From: Anadara kagoshimensis | Lineage: Eukaryota; Mollusca; Bivalvia; Arcoida; Arcidae | Assembly (NCBI GenBank): GCA_021292105.1 | Contig: CM037857.1 | Span: 30,184,365-30,248,364 of the forward strand | Length of the DNA stretch: 64,000 bases | Reading direction: 5' to 3' | Shown here: piece after piece, positions 29,601-35,600 of the stretch | Layout of the letters: each line of letters starts with the position of its first letter | Numbering within the stretch: position 1 is the first letter of the stretch | The notes under the pieces: generated by a model | The model's database searches: none | What the model saw: the letters and a program-made list of their open reading frames with translations, nothing else | Told to the model about the DNA's origin: nothing | Program-made: the position numbers and the translations under genes

Positions 29601-32600
29601 TTTCATATCACCATTTTAAATCTGTTAGTGTAAATGTGTATTACACCTCCTTTTATGCTGATGTACTTCTAGATGGTAGATGAAATCGTAGTGATTGAAT
29701 AAACACCATTTTTAAAGATTTCTAAGTTACTGTCCCCAAACCAATCTGTCTTCAGAAAAAAATTGTGAAAAAATGCTTTACAGGTACGGTATATGCAGGG
29801 GTCTCATTGAAGCAAATCTGGGGCCAAAATTCATGCCCATTCCCAATGCAATTACCTAAGTATGATTTTTCCAACTGATGACAATATTTCCAATTTTATT
29901 TGTACATTTTGTTTACATTAAAAATTGTATGTTTTCCAAAACCTTCATCTCTGACAGTAACAACTAGAAAATGCTGTAAATAAATTCAGAGGCATGAAAG
30001 ATAGACAAATAGAATTCTGATTTGCATTTAATTATATTTAATGAGCAGTAAAAGTCTGAAAGTAATATTTTTGCCTTTAGTTGAATTTTCCCAAAATGAG
30101 TCAAAATGCAGCTTATTTTCCCAATTCCAAGGGCCCTGGCCCAATTCCTTCCCAGAAAGGGGCAAAAGAACCCTGTATAAGCATTCTGTGACTTTATTTT
30201 AATACATTTTGGAAATTTGACTATTTCATTATTGTGAAAAGCTAGATACATGTAATATCAATTTTCAAAATAAAAAAAAAACAAACTGTTTAGAAATGAA
30301 TTTTCAAATATTGTCCAAACTGACCTTCTGTGAAAACCATTCTTGTGGACGATTAGTATCTCCAAAAGGTTTTATTGCACGGCTGACAGATACCCTACAA
30401 TAAAATATACAAATAGTATATATGATAAATAGAGTAGACAATATTGTTATGACACTTTATATTTAAAATCGAACAGCATTTCTTTCAATAAACTATTCAT
30501 CCAAGAATAGGCCTATTTTTTTATAAGCCTATTGCTTCATTTGCAACGGTTTCATTGAAGTTACAAAAAGTTCTGGGCCCAGTTGCACGAAGTGTAATTA
30601 AGGCTAATTATTGATTAAACCATAATTGCAATCTGTGTATCATTGTGCTAATTATGGTTAATTAATGATTAACTTCTTGCAACTGGGCCCCAAGTTGTTG
30701 ACGTCACAAACCTTGGATCGATCGAAGTTTCACTTAAGTCTTAAGGCAAACAACATCGACCTGTCCACTTGCCATTCACATGTAACTTACCGGTACATGA
30801 TTTTTTTTTTGATTTTAAAAAAATATTTAAAATTTTTTATGTTCTTAAATAAAATAGGAACTACACTTTTTCCAATCAGTCAAATTTCATCAGAGACAGA
30901 ACAACTGTGTTATTGAACAAAGGTAAACTGTCTTTTATTTTATTACAACTTTTACTAATACAGTTATCAATATTACCAACATACCAGTTTTGATCTCCAC
31001 TTCTAAGTACAGAACATGCCACGCCAATCTTTCCCTTACTGACCATACATCTAAAGGACCATGATGTAACTTTAACTCTGTATCAAAATATCACAAATAA
31101 ACAACTTAGTAACATATATGGCAATAACTTTTTTTTTATAAGACAACTTCTGTAGCAATATCTATTCTGAGCCAGAAGCAGCAAACACAACAAAAATGAT
31201 CATTTATAAAGACAAATATTGACATACAGGGATTTATCAAGGGCCTATTTAGGGCCGAAATTCGGCCCCATTCCCAATGGAAAAACATTGATTTTTTCCC
31301 AAAATGGGCTGAGAAAATTCCCAATTAGAAAATACACTTAGGAGATCATGATTCAATAACTCCATAATGTCACATAATAGCAAGTATTACACAAAGCACC
31401 TCAAGATGGAGGATGCAAAATCAAGTAAAAAGATTCTAGATTATTTTAAAACAACATCTGCAAAGCAAGATGAAAATACAGCTTCTACATCAAAGGCTTC
31501 AGAGACCATGAGTAAACCAAATTCTGATACTGAGATTGAAAGTAAACCGGCAAGATGCGATGATGACAAAGTTGAATATCAAATTAAATTTTTAAACACT
31601 GATAAACACTTGGCGTCAGAAAAAAAGATTATTCATTATTAAATGGCATCAAAATGATGTTGATGTTTTCCCAAAATGAGCAAAAAGTTGATAGTTTTTC
31701 CCAATTTTTAGTTTAGGGCCTTTTCCCAAAGGACCCTGATAAATCCCTGACATGATATTCTCGGTTCCGGACATCCGGGCATTTCAGGTAAAGATGTTAT
31801 CGATCGCCTTAGATACGGTGAAAACAACGTTATATAGCATAGTAAATAATAGAAATGTACTATCATTTACCACAGATATTATACTTTATTTTAGTCTTTT
31901 AGCGAATTTCATAACATTTGTAGTCAAGTCTATTTGTTAACATTCTCATATGGAAGGGTTGATAAAAAAAAAAAAAACTTTATATGTAATTTCATACATA
32001 TTTTTAAAAGGAAAGATCTGTCCGTCAGCGCTCAAAATGGTCACGAACTTGGTCATATTTTCACCTTTTTTTTTTTTTTTTTTTTTTTTTGCATAAATGA
32101 CACAAGGAACTTGAAAAAGTAAAACAATTATTTTTGAGATTTTAAATTATTAAACTGAATTACACATAGCAACATTTCGTGAATTTAAATAAGTTGAATT
32201 TCCTATCGTAGATCACTCGGTCCATCACTAAATATATTAAAAATCAGACATTTAAATATAAATCCATTTTAACACATCTTTCCAAATACCAACTTAATGA
32301 CAACTAACATTTAATATGGGACATCGTTAAGACTTTATCACTATATAAACACCTGTCAATCAATTTTGTTACCTCTTGATTACTGGCGATGGAATGTCTA
32401 ATAAACAGGATCTACTGGTACTGTAGTTTACTGATAATCTCTTATTTTCAGGTATGTAAGAATCAGATGTAAATACTACTTTTAATAAATTGAGATCAAA
32501 TAAATTGTGAAAACAAAGAATGTTTTATGCTCACAATTTTTTTTTCAGTCAGTGTAACATGGACCCCGGGATGCTTTAACCGATATTGGTTTTTATGTAA

Positions 32601-35600
32601 TTTAAAATACACCTAAAAAGAGACGATTTCTAAGTTATTATAATTTTAAATTATTTATAAATTTTAAATTTTAAAAATGTTTATGACGACATCATGGAAA
32701 TATTGAAATTGGAATTTTAGCAGGATGAGAAAATGAATTCTAGGTTTACACAAATTTAAAATAATTAGTAGCCAAATTTTCAAAATTTGTGAAAATATAG
32801 TCCTTTTTAAAGTATTTTTCCACAACATTGCTAAAATAGGTTACTTTTTGAAAGAATTCCTCAGAAAGTAGTAGCCAATGGCGATTTTGGCTACCAGGAA
32901 TGGAAACATAGGAATTACGACAGAATTAATGATACAGAGAATGAGAATGAAAGGTACCGCTAAATTACAATTTCATCTATATTTTACTTATCAAAAATAC
33001 AAAATCGGAAAAATATATGAAATAATTATTAAATACAAATAATTCAATGCTGTAATATTTTTTAAAATGTTACGGAAAAATTTAAAGAATGTTCCCCATG
33101 CTCTGTGGTCATTTTATTATACTTTAATTTTACCCTGCCTGAATCGCCAAATATACAGCTTATAAATTTAATATTTTTGACTTTTTGATAAATTTTGAAA
33201 GTCTCTAATCATTTATTAAAGTCATTAATTTTTTTGTGGAAAGTTTCATGTCATATAACCCTGTCAAACTTAACTTTTATTCCATTTTTTAATGTTGGTC
33301 AGTACGAATCACTATATAAATCTATAGTATCTAAGGGGTTAGTGTCACCGAATCCAAGGTGTCTTAAGTCGCCATCTTCACCCGTGACGTCACACCGAAA
33401 CCGAGAATATAATCATTAATTGCAATAGACAGTGGAATGGCAATAACAGCAGGGCTCTACAGTAACTTTTTTCTAACTTGTCCCATTAGACAAGTAGCAG
33501 AAAAAGTTTGTTGTCCTTCAGAAAAACAGACTTGTCCAAAAGTTCACAGCTAAAATAAGCATAGATTCTGCTTATAAATATCTGAACAAAACCCTAAATA
33601 GGTTTCATAGCTATGGAAGCTGCTGTTACTCAATTACTGTAGGATTATGGAACACCAACTTTGGAAGTTCAAAATCATGATGCCATGTTAGCATTCGGCA
33701 AAACTGCACCACCAGTCTATTATACGGGAATTTCCCGTCTATAGGTAACACATATGTATTATGACGTCATAGAAAATTGTGGAAAAATTCCATAGACCGT
33801 ACGTCCAAATCATTTGACGCCGCGCGTGCACCACTTTTCTCACTTTTCTCAAGGCCATTGAAGGGGTCAAATCGACAGGAAGTGAGCTCCATATGGGGGA
33901 AAATCTCGCCCGTCTCGTACATCAGAAATGAAACCAAGAAACGATTATCGTGAAAATAATTCATTGAAACAAGTGATAATTTAAATAGGTTGATCGAATA
34001 CCAAATATTTACGTTTCTTTCGCCATTCTGGCTGATCTCCAAGTGTAGCGTTTTAAGATTCGCGATGACGTGATTTCTTTTGATTGGGTCAAAGTTCAAT
34101 TCAGATCGATAACCACTGTAAGCCAATCAGCGACCGACTTTCCCACGTGCATCAACCATGATCACACAGTATACAATGCGGGAAGATACAAAATTTGCCG
34201 ATTTCAAGTTAGATAAATCGATAACCATAGTTACCTGACACAAAACTATTACGAGGTTAGCATAACCACAGTATACGACTTCTACGGTAACTCTTTTTCA
34301 CATATTATTACTTAATTGAATCAAAATTTTGAGTGCATCTGTGACCCTCGCTGAATGCAGTGTAAACAAAAATGGCGTTCGTCAGGACGGGAAAGACGTT
34401 TTCACAAACGATCGATTTTTAAGAAAAATAATAAAATGCGTTTTTCGAAAGAATTAATTAACAGTTCGTCCCAATAATCATTTTTATGAAAATACAGATC
34501 AAATTTATTGAATTTATTCCGAATTTAATGTAAATATTGACAAATCCTCTTGTTTGTTTACACGTGACGTGGATATGATCAGCTGATCGAGCTGGACCAG
34601 TTTGACTTTAAGGTGCTGACTAGAACTGACTTCAACTACAATGACTGCACTCATCAAAAATCTAACTTGGACATAACTGATGAGGAAACTACATGTTGTG
34701 CAATGAGATGGACCGCTGTCCCAAAAAGTTGTGATGAAAATAACAATAATAAAACATTCATGTTGAGTTTAGCAGCTGACTGTAGTTGAGATCCACTTAG
34801 GTAAGGTCTAGATTGACTCCTTGAAAACCTCCAGGGATGACGACTGGACTACTGATGCTGGCAGGAGATTCCAATAATTTAGTTCTCGGAATGAATATAA
34901 AAATTTTAACTAGGGTAAAATCAACATTACCTTCTTCAATATCCCAGACTTGGTTCTCGAAAAAAAGTTGGTATAAGTGAATAAATGCCAATTTCCACTC
35001 CACCATCCACATAAGCGACCATTTCAATATAAATCTTAAAGCACCATCTTTCTAGTATATCATCCCAGAATGTTTCATTTCAATTTAGGTGAATAATGAA
35101 TAATCTTGACTGGGGTAAAAAAAACTCCAACCCACCATCCTAGAATTAACCGTCTCGATATAAGTGAAAAAGCATTTTCAACTCTCCGGGGCTGGGGCTC
35201 TTCATGCAGTGAAACTTAAAGGGGCTGGGCTAAAATTAACATTATTTCGGTACAAGCCTGTCAAGTTTTAATCATATCATTTGTCACTTGCAATGGTCCG
35301 TGCTTTAGAAAATTCTCATCATGGTACTACATGTATATGCCTGTGAATGTTGAAGGTGTAAGAGGAGCTTACCCTCATACCACTGTATTAATATCGGGTT
35401 GTGGGTTAAAGGTGCTGCCTAACAGAGTCACAGACAAGCATTCCACTCCCAATTAATATAATTCTATAACCAGTCGATAATCTATCCTTTAAGCCAAATG
35501 TGGCTTGCAAAATGAGGAAGCAGTAACTCAAATTTTGAAGTACTGTCATGTATAACACAAGTCAGGTTGGAACCAAAAACCTTCCACTCTCCAAGAGGAT

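Noticed and set aside
29796..30251. 95-codon minus frame at 29964-30251
   Set aside because: Mostly overlaps the hAT-like element at 29796-30175; no transposase motif.
33767..34126. 119-codon minus-strand open frame in brd8 intron 1
   Set aside because: Within a 5.7-kb intron, no recognisable domain, no splice or start context; may be an old repeat.
34850..34860. CTACTGATG as another hammerhead core
   Set aside because: No CGAAAC downstream and no complementary stem I.
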